The notes under the pieces are model-generated. The model did no database searches and was not told the DNA's origin. It saw only the letters and a list, made by a program, of their open reading frames with translations. From positions 3,858,501 to 3,922,500 of the forward strand of contig CANXME010002591.1 of NCBI GenBank assembly GCA_948144175.1: 64,000 nt of DNA, written 5' to 3'. This DNA is from Closterium sp. NIES-65. Lineage: Eukaryota > Streptophyta > Zygnematophyceae > Desmidiales > Closteriaceae. The position numbers and the translations under genes are program-made. Shown here piece by piece: positions 1 to 13,442 of this stretch. Numbering within the stretch: position 1 is the stretch's first letter; the number at the start of each line of letters is the position of its first letter.

Positions 1-463
1 CACCGACCTTGTACGCTGACAACAAGGCCATGATCCTCCTGTGTCAAAAGCCTCGACTGGAGAGCAAAGTGAAGCATATTGACGTGAGGTATGTTCTCCT
101 GCGAGGGTTACAGCGACGCGGCCAGGCACGCTTGGACTTTGTGCCCTTAGAGGCCAACACTGCCGACGTTTTCACCAAGGCCTTGGCAACTGGTGACCAC
201 CACAGGTTCAGTGTGCAGTTAGGGCTTGTTGAGGTTGGGCCACGGTTGCTGTAGTGTTGCTCTTATTGCGTGTTCTGCTTGTCATGCCTTGGTATATAGT
301 GTGCTCCCTTGAACTGGCCTTGTGGCCGCTTGCTTGTGCTCGGAATTTGTGGGGTGTCCAATGTTGTAGTCTTAGAGATGTTAGTTATAGGGGGTACAAC
401 TAATAGGGTTAGGTTTATGTACCCCAACCAGCCTTAGTCAAATCAACACTTTCATTCTTGACA
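1..463 (+). mobile_element. A0: 3' end of a Ty1/copia element
   Basis: The window opens inside the RNase H domain of a copia Pol. Positions 9-254 read the end of the domain, with the conserved YADNKAM box and the terminal ANTADVFTKAL box. A 3' UTR follows (255-354), then an LTR (355-463). The element is cut by the window edge, so its state cannot be judged. Its LTR is immediately followed by a primer-binding site and a second element (A1), so A0 and A1 sit in tandem with one shared LTR. Confidence 0.9.
355..463 (+). repeat. LTR shared by A0 (3') and A1 (5'), 109 bp
   Basis: It starts TGTCCAATG and ends TTGACA. The purine stretch TGGGG lies just before it and TGGTATCA just after it. The A1 partner LTR is at 15,580-15,688 and differs at about 13 of 109 sites by eye, so this is an old pair. 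Confidence 0.85.
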
Positions 464-1181
464 TGGTATCACCTAGGTTAGGATCCCGTGGGATCCCGTT
501 CCTCTTGTTCATGTCCGTAGCGCCCGAGCCTGTCCCGTACCCTAGTGCCCGTTTCACCCGTACTGTCTCCTAACGCCTATCGCGCTCGTCTCTCTCGGCC
601 CTAGCGCCCGCTGCGCCTCCTGTCGCGTCGCCCCTGCTGTCTTGTCTCGTCTCGTCGCCCTTGCTGTCCCGTCCCATCGCCCCTGGTGTCGCGTCGCCCC
701 TGTTCTCCCGTTCCGTCCCATCGCCCCTGCTACCCCGTTGTGTCGCCCCCTGCTATCCCGTCGTGTCGCCCCCTGCTGTCTTGTCCCGTCCCGTCGCCCC
801 TGCTGTCCCGTCGCGTTGCGCCTGTCCCTGCTGTCTCGTTGCGTCGCGCTATCTTGCCGTGTCGCACTTCCCATCCCGTCCCGTCGCACGCGCCTCGTGC
901 GCCCTGCCCGTCCGTCGCGCCCCGTGCGCCCTGCCCGTCCGTCGCGCCCCCGCTGCACCCTGCCCGTCCGTCGCGCCTCGTGCGCCCTGCCCATCCATTG
1001 CATCCCCGCTGCGCCTTGTCCGTCTGTCGCGCCACGTGCTCCCTGCCCGTCCGCGCCTATCGCACCCGTCCCTGCCAGTCGTGTCCTGTCCCGTCCCGTC
1101 GCACTGTTTGTCACGCCCTACACAAACCCTATAGGCGTTTAGGGTTTCCGCAGCATCAATATCCACCTCTACGCTTCCGCT
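464..1181 (+). other. A1 primer-binding site and C-rich leader
   Basis: TGGTATCACC directly follows the LTR and resembles the initiator tRNA-Met type primer site of copia elements. A small stem-loop follows: GGATCCC at 481-487 pairs with GGGATCC at 490-496. The rest is an irregular tandem array of CCCGTCGCGTCGCCC-like units, nearly free of A. The open frames on both strands here are by-products of that composition. Confidence 0.75.
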
Positions 1182-2500
1182 ATGGCGACCCCTAGGGTCC
1201 TGCGCTTCGACGCTGAGGGTAGGGTGCTCGAGTTCTCGGTCTGGCTTCTGCGTGCACGCCGCCTCCTAGAGAGCAAGGTTTAGGCACACGAGACTCTGTG
1301 GGCCCACTCTTCCGGTGACCTACCTGAGCCCACTGACCCTTCACCCTTAGCAGCTGACCCCACACGTGCAGATAGTGACCGTTATGCACGCGAGCGTGCT
1401 GACGTGACCGTGTGGAAGTCGTGCGACGCTGCGGCCTGCATTGCCCTCAGCAACCTCCTCCCTGAGTTTGAGGAGACCCACTTCACTCAGGTTCGCACAA
1501 CTAGTGAGTTCCTGACTGCGAACAAGGCCTGCTACGCTACTCCCACCACTGTCTTGCTTGGTTGCATGTTTCTTCCATTCCTGTTTCCTGACCTCGCCTC
1601 GTTTGAGCGCACTGCTGACTTGATCACTCATTTGCGCCTGGTCAATTCTAGCTGTCGCGCTGCTTGCACTGACGCACAGCTTGCACTGCTCCCTTCCCCC
1701 ATGGCGATTACTATCTATTTCATCGCCACCAGCCTCCCTAACCGCCTTGCCTTGGTTCGTGATGCGCTTCTTCTGAAGCGCCCTAGCGAGCTCACTATCG
1801 AGGTCCTTGAGTCGGCCCTCAAGGACGTCGAGAGCAACCTCCGCTCGGTAGCCTCTGCCTCTAGTGCTGTGCCCCCTCCACTGTTCCACGGGTGCACTGT
1901 CCTTCAGCTGCTCACCTTTACTGCCTCCCTCGCCACTGTCGCTACTGACGTGACCGCAGCTGGTGTTACGACTTCTTCGCGGTCTCGGGGTAGGAGTGGC
2001 AGGTGGGACAGTCGGGGTGCGGGCGGAGGCGGTGGAGGCGGTGGTGGTGACGTGGCGAGCGGCGGCGGTGGGAGTGCAGGGGCTGGAGGAGCGCCTCGTG
2101 CAGCGGCCGATGACTCCCCTGCTGCAGCTGCTGGAGGTGACGCCCGACTTCGTCAGCCACCTACCAGTCTGCCAGCCGTAGGGGGTGAAGCGGCAGCGTG
2201 GTATCTGAATCAACAAGAGCAGCAGCACCAGCAGCCCCTCCCCTCTCAGCAGCCACAGCAGAAGAAGAGGCAGCAGTAGGTTTCGGGATAGGGGTCAGGA
2301 CAACGTCGGCTGCAGCGCGGTGTCGGCCACCCTCCCTGCACCTATCACGTTCTGACAGGTGCCCGCCACAGCCAGCCTTGTGGCCACAGCCACCCACCGG
2401 GTCAGTGCTTTGCTCAGCTTACTGACACGGTTCGCGTGGCCTACGACGTTGACGGTCCTGCTCCTGACTGGCTTCCCCTCGTTTAGACGTACCACCCCAC
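1182..2500 (+). pseudogene. A1 gag region
   Basis: The copia Gag start MATPRVLRFDAEG is readable from 1,182. A helical core follows, close to that of B1 (FLFPDLASFERTADLITHL-like stretch near 1,590-1,640). A Gly-rich segment is near 2,020-2,090 and a Gln-rich stretch near 2,210-2,275. This is a fossil reading frame and is broken. Confidence 0.8.
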
Positions 2501-5500
2501 TCTGTGGGGCATTTCAGCTTCTCAGCTGGTTGGTCTCTTAGGAACTCCTCATGTTATGTATGTTGCTGTTGACTTTAGGGCTTTTGACTCTGTTTGCTCG
2601 AGTGTTGTTAGCTTAGGTGCTAGTCTTGCTGAGGTGCCTGTTGCTAGTGTAGGTACTTGTGTAGACACTAGTCTAGGAGCTACTCCAGAGGACGCTTCGC
2701 TGTCTTTCACTCTGGATTTCGGAGCTTCGCACTTTTTCTTCCGCGACCGCATGACACTTACCCCACTTCCTACGCCGGTCTCTGTAGTAATGGCTGATCC
2801 CACTTCAGGACCAGTCACTGCTCACTACACTACTACGCTTCCATGTCAGGCCGTTCCCTCCGGTTCTCCGACCGGTTTCCACATCCCCTCATTCTTGAGG
2901 AACTTGGTGGGCGTGAGGCCGCTCATGAGTTAGCACGTGGGTGTGTGGATTGAGCCTTCTAGTGAGACTGCAGTTTGTGTCGACGGGGACATGTACGCGC
3001 CTCTTGCCACCTTTACCGCTGAGCCGGGCTCTGGTCTCTACACACTTCACACTGGCCCCCGAGGGCAGCAGCAGGAGCAGCAGCAGCAGCCAGCAGCAGC
3101 AGCAGCGGCAGCTGCAGCTACTGCCCCCGACCCCTGTCACTGTCCCCCGTCAGGTTCCCGCGTCTCACCAGGTTGTCGTGTCTCCCCAGGTGGATGTGTC
3201 TGGTTAGATTCCAGTGTCTAGCCCAGTTGCTGCGTCGTGCTCCTACCAGTCGCTTGCCCACCCCAATGTTTTGTAGCACCACCGGATGGGGCACCCGACC
3301 ATTTCCCGCCTGCATGCTATGTCTAGTCAATGTCTTGTCTTAGGCCTCCCGCGTGTCTTGCCATCGTTGCCGCCTTCGCTTGTGCCACCCTGCAGTCGCG
3401 CCCTGGCCCTGAGCGCGAGAGTTTCCTTCTCATGGTCATTAACGACTACTCGCGCTACACCACCGTGTTCCCCTTGGCGAAGAGTACGACATGACTTCTA
3501 CGCTGATCCTGTGGTTGCTTACCACTGCGGACACTCGTGGTTGTCGTGTCAGCTATCTTCACTACGACCGTGGGAATGAGTTTTGCTCTGGCGTTCTCGC
3601 TGAATTCTGTCGTGAGCAGGGCATCCGTTAGTCCTGGATGCTTCGAGAGTCCCCACAACAGAATGGGTTGCTGAGCGTCGCATAGGCCTGGTCATGGAGA
3701 TTGCCCGCACCTCCATGACTCACGCCCGTGCCCCCCATTTTCTATGGCCCTATGCGGTTCGATACGCCGCTCACCAGCTGAACCTCTGGCCACGTGTCTC
3801 TCGGCTAGAGGTTTCACCAATCAGTCTTCGGACTAGGTCCCTTGGTGCTGCGTCGCGCTTTCGTGTTTGTGGCTGCTTGGCACTTGTTCGCGACACCTCG
3901 GAGGACAAGATCTAGCCTTGCGCTGTTCCTTTCGTGTTCCTTGGTTTCCCTGAGACTCCCCTGACCACACCTATTACCACCCTCCCTTTCACCGATTCTT
4001 TGACTCTCATGACGTCCGTTTTGATGAGTCCGTCCCCTACTACATCAGGTACCCCTGTCGAGGTCTCCCGGTTCCTCCTCCCCCTCTCTTTCTGAGTTCA
4101 GCTCCCCCTCCTGCTCCCCGTCAGATGTGTCCCACGCTACCCCTTCCCCCTCGGTAGCCCCTCAGGCGCAGCCTCCTTCCCCACAGTCCTCCCAGCCTAC
4201 AGCAGACCCTGCAAGAGCCTGGAGGTGCTAGCTCTAGAGGTGTTGGAGTTGGAGCAGAGGGCGTACCAGTGCGAGGTCCTGGTTCTGGGGGTACCGGAGC
4301 TGGAGCTGAGCCCGTGAATGCAGGAGACTCTAGTATTCGGGGAGCTAGTGTTACTGGAGCTGTCCCTGGGGGTGCTACGACTGGGGGTGCACCCTCTGCT
4401 GGACCTAGAGAGCCTGGGACGGACCTTATTACTTTTGGTGGTGCTTGCTCTAGGGGTGGTGCGACTGGTTCTTTGGAGAGCAGTTTTGGGGCTACCACCG
4501 CTCCAGACACTACTCCTCCCCCCCACCCCTGTCCGACCCGGCACCAGGTTCGTGTTCGCCATGCCCATGAGAAGTAGCTGGAGTTGGAGCGGCAGCAGCT
4601 GGAGCTACAGTGGCTGGAGGAGTAGCAGCAGGAGAGCAGCCGGAGCAGGAGCAGCTGCAGCAATAGCCAGAGCAGGAGCAGCCGCAGCAGCAAGAGCAGC
4701 AGCAGCAGCCACCTCCTTCTCTTCTCTCTGGTCTTTGGACCCTGGGTGTCCCCTCTCCTTCTCCTCCCTCTTCCCCCTCTCCTCTCGTCTTTGGTCCTCC
4801 ACTTCCTCCTATTGACCCCTCCCCAGATGTTTTCCCTCCTCCTCTGCCCTCGTTGTCTCCTCCTCTTTCTCACACTTGGCCTTCGTGTCGCTCTCCTCGT
4901 GCTCGTCCCATGTTCCCTTCACTGACCTTCGTACTACCCTGTTTTGTTCTAGTCTACCTCGTTCGTCTCCTTCTGTACTTCCTTCTCCTCCTGAGTCGGC
5001 TCTCACTGCTTCCCTCTCTACTCCTGTCACAGACTACTACCGCACATACCGTCCTGTTCTCTCTCGTGTTCTCGCCTCTCTTGTTTTCGACCGACGTGCT
5101 TCTTTGTCCCCTGTTTTCACTCTTACTACCACAATAACTGAGTTTGCCTCTACTCGTAGCCTTGACTACGCCACCAGTCTTGTGGTTGCTCCTCCTACCA
5201 GTCCTCAAGCTGTCGAGGGTGAGTCTGCCCTTGGCTGTGACGCTCTTGAGGACACGCAGTTTGAGCTAGAGTTCTTGGCAGCTGGTTCCCCTCATCTCTG
5301 TGCCATGCTGCTCGCTCCTGAGGAAGACCCCAACGCCCTTGACATACCGACTCCTCGCACTTATGCTGAGGCAGTGTCAGGGTCTTAGGCCTCTCAGTGG
5401 AGAGCTGCCATGGACTCAAAGATGGCCTCCTACAGATCCACAGACACCTACGTCGATGAGGTTCCCCCCCTTGGGGTGAACGTAGTCGATGGCATGTGGA

Positions 5501-6149
5501 TCTTCAGGGTGAAGCGGCCACCGGGATCTCCTCCGGTCGTCAAGGCGCGCTATATGGCTAGAGGTTTTAGTCAGCGCGAGGGAGTTGACTTCTTTCAGAC
5601 CTTCGCGCCTACCCCGAGATGACCACTCTCCGGGTGTTACTGCATGTAGCAGCACAGAGAGACTACGAGTTACACTCTCTTGACTTCTCCACTGCCTTCC
5701 TTCAGGGTAGCCTACACAAGGAGGTCTGGTTGCGTCGTCCCTCTACCTTCACTGACACTTTCCCTCCTGGGACCCAGTGGAGGCTTAGGCGACCGGTCTA
5801 TGGTCTCCGTGAGGCTCCTCGTGAGTGGCACGACACCCTTTGCTCTACCCTTTCTGACCTTGGTTTCCAGCCTTCTTCTGCGGACCCGTCGTTGTTCGTT
5901 CGTCGTGGCTCCACACCGTTCTTTGTACTGGTCTACGTTGATGACCTGGTTTTCGCCACTGTTGACAGGGTTGCTTTGGCTGACGTGAAACTCGAACTGT
6001 AGAAGAGACACACCACAGTGACCTTGGTGAGCTGCGCGACTACCTTGGCCTGCAGATCACCAAGGAAAGAGCCGCTCGCGCCATTACACTCTCACAGTCA
6101 CACATGGTGCAGTAGGTTCTTCATCGGTTCGAGCTTCAACACTCCACTG

Positions 6150-6280
6150 TGTCAGAACTTTATAGCTTATACATTTGTGTAGGCTGTAGTGGGGTAGCCC
6201 ATATGGGGTACAACTCAATTAGGGCTAGTACTTGTACCGAACTGTTTCATAGTTCGTTCATCCATTCTCACTTCTCGTCA
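6150..6280 (+). repeat. A2 5' LTR (131 bp)
   Basis: It begins TGTCAGAACTTTATAGC and ends CTCGTCA. It carries the block GGGGTAGCCCATATGGGGTAC that is shared in variant form by the LTRs of B2, D, F and G. Confidence 0.93.
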
Positions 6281-7332
6281 TGGTATCGAGCAGGTTCCCG
6301 AGTGGGAATACTGCCCAGGGCCCACCACGAACTTTTTTTTTTTTTTTTTTTCCTTCCCTGCCCAGAGCGCGTTTCGCTCCTAACCCGAGTAGCGCCTCGG
6401 GCCGCCTTAGTGGCCCCCGTTGGCCGCCCTTACGACCTCTCGAGCCGCCTTCTACGACCCGCTAAGGCCCCTCCCGGCCCCGTCGCGGTCCCGCTTAGGC
6501 CCCTCACGGCCCCGTCGCGGCCCCGCTTAGGCCCCTTACGGCCCCGTAGCGGCCCCGCTTAGGCCCCTTACGGCCTCGTCGCGGCCCCGCTTAGGCCCCG
6601 TCTGGCCCCGCTACGGCCCCGCTACGGCCCCGCTACGGCCCCGCGACGGCCCCGCTACGGCCCCACTTAGGCCCCGCTACGGCCCCGCTTCGGCCCTGTC
6701 GCCCACCGCGGCCCCGTCGCCACCTGCGGCCCCATCGCCCACTTCGGCCCCGTCACCACCTACGGCCCCGCCACCTGCGGCCCCGTCGCCCCTTGCGGCG
6801 CCGTCCCCACCTGCAGCCCCGCCCACACTTGCGGCCCCGTCGCCCACCGCGGCCACGTCGCCACCTGCGGCCCCGCCACCTGCAGCCCCGCCCAACCTTG
6901 CGGCCCCGTCGCCCACCGCGGCCACGTCGCCACCTGCAGCCCCGCCACCTCCGGCCCGCTGCCACCTAAGGCCCCGCCGCCACCTGCGGCCTCGCCACCA
7001 CCTGCGACCCCGCAGCCCAGCGCCCGCAGCACCGACCGCCGAGCCGCCCATCACCCGAGCCGCCCGACCGCCGAGCCGCCCAGCAACCGAGCCGCCCGAC
7101 AGCCAAGCCGCCCGACAGCCGAGCCGCCCAGCACCGTACAGCCGAGCCGCCCAGCATCGTGCAGCCGAGCCGCCCAGCAGCCGAGCCGCCCAGCAGCCGA
7201 GCCGCCCAGCAGCCGAGCCGCCCGACAGCCGAGCCACCGAGCAGCCCAATTGCCCCAACTGCCTGGTAAGAGCACAGTCTCTGCCACTGCACTGCCCTAC
7301 CTCACTGTACTCACTGCCCGCCTACTGCTGTT
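6281..7332 (+). other. A2 primer site and GC-rich leader with tandem repeats
   Basis: TGGTATCGAGC follows the LTR. A hairpin comes next (TTCCC 6,295-6,299 with GGGAA 6,304-6,308), then GGGCCCACC and an oligo-T run (6,333-6,350). From 6,440 there are arrays of short C-rich repeats (GGCCCCGCTACGGCCCC-like, then CACCTGCGGCCCCG-like, then GAGCCGCCCAGCAGCC-like at 7,060-7,240). I see no gene in it. Confidence 0.75.
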
Positions 7333-10300
7333 ATGGCTTCCCCTAGCGTTCTCTCCTTTGACACTGAGGGTCGGGCAGTGGACTTTGAGGTTTGGGTAGA
7401 TGATCTCTAGCCTTTCCTATAGTGCGATAGGGCAGACGGCCTCTCCCTGTTTGACCTCACTTGTGGTGCCTCCCCTGCCACTGCTGCTGATGCTGACGCC
7501 ACTTTTCGCTCACAGTGGGACACACGTGATGCTGCTGCTTGCCTTGCTGTGCGCCGCCACTTACCGACCACTGAGCGTGCACACTTTAGTCAGTACAAGA
7601 GTGCTCAGACCTTGTACGACGCTGTAGTTGCACGCTACTCTTCCCCTACCACTGCTGCACTGAGCCGCCTCATGCTACCGTACCTCTTCCCTGACCTTGC
7701 TGCCTTTCCCACAGTCGCTGACCTCATTACGCACCTCCGCACTAGTGACACTCGCTACCGCGCTGCGCTTCCTGCTGAGTTCTGCGCCAAGAACCCCCCC
7801 CGCCATGCACATCACCCTCTACTACATAGTCACTCGGCTCCCTGACTCTTTTCGGGTAGTCAGGGACCACTTCCTCTCTGTTTGCCCCACCACTCTCACC
7901 GTTGACCTCCTAGAGAAGGCCCTCCTAGCGATAGAGAAGAGCATAGTCGCTGTAGGAGCCTCTCGTGGTGACCCTCGCACCCCCGTCTTTGAGGGGTGTT
8001 CTCCCTCCCCCCTCTTGCCCTCTGTTGCCTCTGCCGCTGCGGCCAACCTCGTTGGTTTTGAATCGGTCGACGCCGCGTCTGCTCCCAGCGGGAGACGCCG
8101 CACCGGCAAGGGCAAGGGGGGCAAGGGCACTGGAGGGGCTGGAGGGGGCGGTGGAGGGGGTGGTGGAGGTGGTGGGGGGAGTGGGGGTGGTGGTGGGAGT
8201 GGTGCTGGGGGTGGCGGCGGTGGCGGCAGCAGTGGAGGCGGCGGAGGCGGTGGAGGTGGGGGAGGGAGCGGAGGCGGCTAAGGTGGTGGAGTAGGCGGAG
8301 GTGGAGGAGGCGGCGGAGGCGGCGGCGGCTGCGAAGGCGGCAGTGGTGGAGCGACTCGCAACTCTGCACAGAGGAGTGGCGCCGATGGTGGTCAGCGCCA
8401 GCAGCAGCAGCGGAGTGGTGTGACCCTGTCCCCTCAGCAGCTTCGTGAGTGGTACACTGCACGCGAGCGCGGTGGGGGTTTTGGTCCCTGCTCTTACGTT
8501 CTCCATACCGGCGACCGCACTGGTGAGCAGTGCGGAGGCCCGCACTCCACCCAGCGCTGCTTTGGTCTCCTGACGGACGCGTGGCGTCGCCAGTTCCCTG
8601 AGGCGTCAGAGATCCCTCGCTGGGGAGATCTGGCTAAGGCCGGGGTCGCTATCTTTGATCTTGACTTTGATGCTATTCTTACTGCAATGTATGCTATTGC
8701 TGATAGTGTTGAGCGTGCCGATTACCTGTGTGTACCGCCTCACCCCGGCATTGAGGCTGCTGCTCTAGGTGCTAATGCGTCTGCTGCCCGAGGTGCGAGT
8801 GTGTCTGCCGCCCTAGGTGCTGGTGAGTCTGCTCTCTCAGGTTCTACGACGGCTCAGGCCTTCCACACCTTCACCCTGGACTCGGGTGCGTCCTGCTCCT
8901 TCTTTCGAGACCGCACCACTCTTACGCCGCTTAGTCGGGTGGTTGTAGTCTCCCTGGCAGACCCCTCTGGGGGTCCTGTCCTTGCTAGCTTCTCCAGTGT
9001 CCTTCCGTGCCCTACAGCCCCCTGTGGCACCCTGTCTGGTCTCTACCTCCCCTCGTTCTCTACGAACTTGGTGAGTGGAGCGGGCCAACACGATCGAGGG
9101 GTTGACCAGTTCACTCCTGCGAGTCAGCGAGTGACCCACTGCACGTGTGCTCGGACAGGCCGACACTTGGCCACGTTCACCCGTCGGCCAGTGTCGAGCC
9201 TGTACACCCTTACTACTGAGTCTCTTCCTACTGCTTAGTCTGCCCAAGTAGCTGGGTCGAGTAAGGTGTTCGCTGCGGCGTCCAGATCTGGTCTTGATTC
9301 TGCTCCCTACTCGTGTCGTCTGCTGTCCCACCAGACTCTCCTCTTGCACCACCGCCTTGGTCACCCCTCCTTGCCTCGCCTCCGAGGCATGGCGTCCCGT
9401 GTCGTTGTCTCTGGTCTTCCTCGGTCTCTCCCTCCCCTTCCTCCGGGGCCTGGCCCAACCTGCGTCCCCTGCGTCGAGGAGCGACAGCGCGCCGCCCCTC
9501 ACTCCTCCGAGTTTCCTCCGACAGAGGCTCCGCAGCACACTCTACACATGGACGTGTGGGGCCCAGCTCGCGTCAGTGGGCAGGGGCAAGTGCGGTACTT
9601 TCTGCTGGTCGTTGACGACTATTCGCGTTACACCACGGTCTTCCCCTTGCGCAGCAAGGGTGACGTCACTGAGGTGTTGATCGACTGGATCCGTGCAGCT
9701 CGTCTCCAGCTGAGAGAGAGTTTCGGCTCGGACTTTCCTATTCTGCGTTTGCACTCGGACAGAGGTGGGGAGTTTTCCTCTGCCCGTATGGGAGCCTTCT
9801 GTCGTGCACAGGGCATTCGCCAGACCTTCACACTTCCGGCCTCTCCACAGCAAAATGGGATTGCTGAGCGCCGCATTGGCATGGTCATGGACGTCGCTCG
9901 TACGTCCATGATGCATGCGACTGCCCCCCATTTTCTGTGGCCGTTTGCAATACAGTACGCCGCGCATCAGCTCAACCTTCAGCCTCAGGTCTCCTTGCCA
10001 GAGACCTCCCCCACCTTGCGGTGGACAGGGAAGGTTGGCGATGCGTCTGCGTTTCGGGTCTGGGGATCTCGGGTGTTTGTCCGCGACTTGTCTGCGGACA
10101 AGCTGTCCCCCCGTGCTGTTCCCTGCGTCTTCCTTGGCTTCCCCCCTGACGAGCCTGGCTGGCAGTTTTACCACCCCACCTCGCGACGGGTTCTGTCCTC
10201 CCAGGACGTCACCTTTGACGAGTCGGTGCCTTAATACCGTCTCTTCCCCTACCGCACCGCGCTCCTCCCCCCTCCGCCACTCTTCCTTGCCCCAGGTGCT

Positions 10301-13220
10301 ACCCAGGTAGACCCCCTCCCCCCTCAAGGTCCTGCCCCGTCAGGTGTGTCCCAGGTAGACGCAGTCGAGCCTGTCGAGGTAGCTATTGACTCTGGTGCTG
10401 CTAGAGGTGCTGAGCCTGCGGGTGCCGGGTCTGGGGGTGCTGAGTCTGGGGTTGCTGAGACTGGGGGTGCTGAGCCTCGGGGTACTGAGACTAGGGGTGC
10501 TGAGCCTGAGGTGCTGAGCCTGGGGGTGCTGAGTCTGGGGGTGCGGAGCCTGGGGGTGCTGGATCTGCTCGTGTGGCCGCCGGCGGTGCTTGGTCAAGGC
10601 GGGAGCCGCTCTCTCCACAGGAGTTGCGCGAGTGGTTCGCCCGCCGCTGGAGACGTGCTGCTGAGTCTCGGGGTGCTGCTGGGGTAGGTCCTGCTGGAGC
10701 TGCTGTCGGTGCTGGTACTGCTGGAGGTGGAGCTGCTGGGGGTGTTGGCGCTGGTGTTTCTTCTAGTGCTGGTGCGTCTGGGGGTGCTGCTGAGGCTGCT
10801 GGTGCTGACGGTCCTACTCGAGTTGGTGCTACAGGAGTTGGAGCTGCTTGGGGCGTTGGAGCTGGCGGTGCTGCTGGCGCTGGTGCTCCTGAGGGTGCTG
10901 GAGTTGGCGCTGTTGGAGCTGGAGGTGCTGCTGGCAATGGTGCTGCCTCTGGGGGTACTGGTGCCGTCCCTGCTGATTCTGGAGGCGCTGCGCGGCCGAG
11001 GCCGTACTTCGTTCCGCTCCTGGAGCAGGTTCTTGGTCTCCCGCCCTCTACTGGTCCTGCTCCTCCCTTAGAGTGTCCACAGCTTGTCCAGTGGCAGTCA
11101 CAGTTACCGCCCGCCTCCCCTCTCCCTGCTCCTTCTCCCTACACTGGTCCTACCAGAGGTCTTGCTGAGCGTCGTGAGCCGGCGTCTCGTCCTACGTCGC
11201 CTATTCGTGCTGCTCGCACTAGTGTTCGTACTGCAAGTCCGCGTCCTCCTACAGTCCCCGGCACACACCAGATGGCGCTGCGTCCTTCCACTACTCCTCT
11301 GCGTGTCCCGTTGCCGTCTCCTCCAGAGTCCTCTCTTCCTTCTCTTGCTGACCCGGACTCTGACTCCCTTCGTGCTGCTAGTACTTCGGTCACGCGCCTT
11401 CTTGCTACTGTCGTCACTGACACTTCCATTGAGTCCACTGCTGCGTTTGCCGTAGTTGCTGAGCTTGTCGACTTCGCTGCTCGCTGTCGTCTACACTACG
11501 CTACCACTCTCGTTGCTGAGTCTGAGTCTGTCTGTCCTCCGTCCATCGGGGGTGAGTGTGCTCTTAGCACAGACGTCCTTGTGGACAGGCAAGAGGAGTT
11601 CCAGTGTTTTGCGGTTGCTTTGCCCCATCTCGTCTCCACGCTGATTGCCCCTGAGGGAGACCCGGATGTACCAGACATCCAGACTCCTCGATCGTATGCT
11701 GAGGCGATCGAGGGTCCCTACTCCTCACAGTGGCAGTCAGCCATGGACGCAGAGATGGCTTCCTGGAAGTCCACAGGCACCTACGTCGACGAGGTTCCCC
11801 CACCTGGGGCGAACATCGTCAGTGGCATGTGGATTTTCAGGGTGAAGCGGCCGCCGGGTTCTCCGCGTGTCTTCAAGGCGCGTTACGTGGCTCGAGACTT
11901 CAGTCAGCGGCAAGGAGTTGACTACTTTCAGACCTTCTCTCCCACCCCGAAGATGACCACTCTTTGGGTGCTGCTGCACATAACCGCTCAGCGCGACTAC
12001 AAGCTCCACTCTCTTGACTTCAGCACAGCTTTCCTGCAGGGCAGCCTGCACTAGGAGATCTGGCTGCAGCCGCCCTCCTGGCTTCACTGGGTCGTTTCCT
12101 CCTGGTACCCAGTGGAGCCTCCGGCGGCCAGTCTACGGTCTCCGCCAGGCGCCCCATGAGTGGCACGACACACTGAGGACTACACTTGCGGCTCTTGGGT
12201 TTGCTCCTTCTATAGCCGACCCGTCGCTGTTTCTGCGCACCGACACCTCTCTTCCGCCGTTCTACATCCTCGTGTATGTCGACGACTTGGTCTTTGCCAT
12301 TGCTGACACTGCTGGACTCGCCCACGTGAAGTCCGAGCTGCAGAAGAGACACACGTGCACTGACCTGGGTGAACTGCGCAGCTACCTTGGCTTGCAGATC
12401 ACCCGGGACAGAGCACAGCGCACCATTACCCTGACTCAGTCACACATGGTGCTGCAGGTCCTTCAGCGCTTCGGCTTCACGTACTCCTCGCCTCAGGCCA
12501 CTCCTCTGTCTACTCGCCACTCGCTCTCAGCTGTGCCTTTTGATGAGTCCGTAGAGTCGAGTGGCCCGTACCGAGAGCTTGTTGGCTGCCTCATGTACCT
12601 GATGACCTGCACACGACCTGACCTTGCATACCTTCTTAGCATCTTGGCACGCTATGTTGCTCTTGAGAGACACAGACCAGAGCACATGGCTGCAGCGAAG
12701 AGGGTGTTGCGCTACGTGTGCAGTACGTCGGGCATGGGGCTAGTGCTTGGAGGTCGATGTCGGGTAGTCCTCACAGGTCACGCAGACGCTTCTTGGGCTG
12801 ACGACCAGGCTCTGCAGCGGTCGTCACAGGGTTACACCTTCAGCCTTGGCTCCGGCTCTGTTTCGTGGCGGTCTACCCGCTCGTCTTTTGTTCTCAGCTC
12901 TAGTTGTGAGGCTGAGATCTACGCATGGGCCATGGCTGCACAACAGCTATGCTGGCTCACCTACCTGCTAACTGACCTAGGAGAGCCACCTCGTTCTCCT
13001 CTAGTTCTGTACGTAGACAACAAGGCCATGCTGGCCTTGTGTCGGGAGCACAAACTGGAGCACAGAACGAAGCACCTTGCTCTCCGCTACTTCCTAGCGT
13101 GGTCAGCTGCGTCTTGCTTACGTGGCCTCTGAGGCCAACACTGCTGATATCTTCACCAATGCCCTTCCGCCTTGTGATCATCAGTGCTTCTGTACTTTGC
13201 TAGGTCTTGTGCCTACCTAG
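7333..13220 (+). pseudogene. A2 gag-pol region
   Basis: The Gag start MASPSVLSFDTEG is at 7,333. A long poly-Gly segment lies at about 8,130-8,340. A Cys/His motif C-x13-C-x3-H-x4-C lies at about 8,490-8,565. The protease box LDSGASCSFFRD is near 8,875. Integrase spans about 9,330-10,230 (HH..CC finger, then HSDRGGEFSS and PQQNGIAERRIG). A Gly-Ala-Glu-Pro-rich linker follows, then reverse transcriptase (YVDDL near 12,275) and RNase H to about 13,220. It is a broken fossil. Confidence 0.85.
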
Positions 13221-13442
13221 CCTCACTTGCTCACTTCTTGATCTTGTTTGTACTGTCCTCTTTCTATACCTGTTCTTGATTGTTTACCTTTATATGTATG
13301 TGTTCTTGCATGTGAACTGGCCTTGTGGCCTTACTCTTGTGCTCAGACTATGTGGTGACTTTGTTATCCACCCTGAGCTTGCTTTGCTTTGCTTGACTGG
13401 TCTTGTGACCACTTGTTCTCCCCCACTTTGCCTATGGGGGTG

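Noticed and set aside
464-1181. Overlapping long open frames on both strands rich in Arg, Pro and Ser
   Set aside because: They run through C-rich tandem repeats of a copia leader and follow composition; there is no start context, no conserved domain, and the same happens in every other leader.
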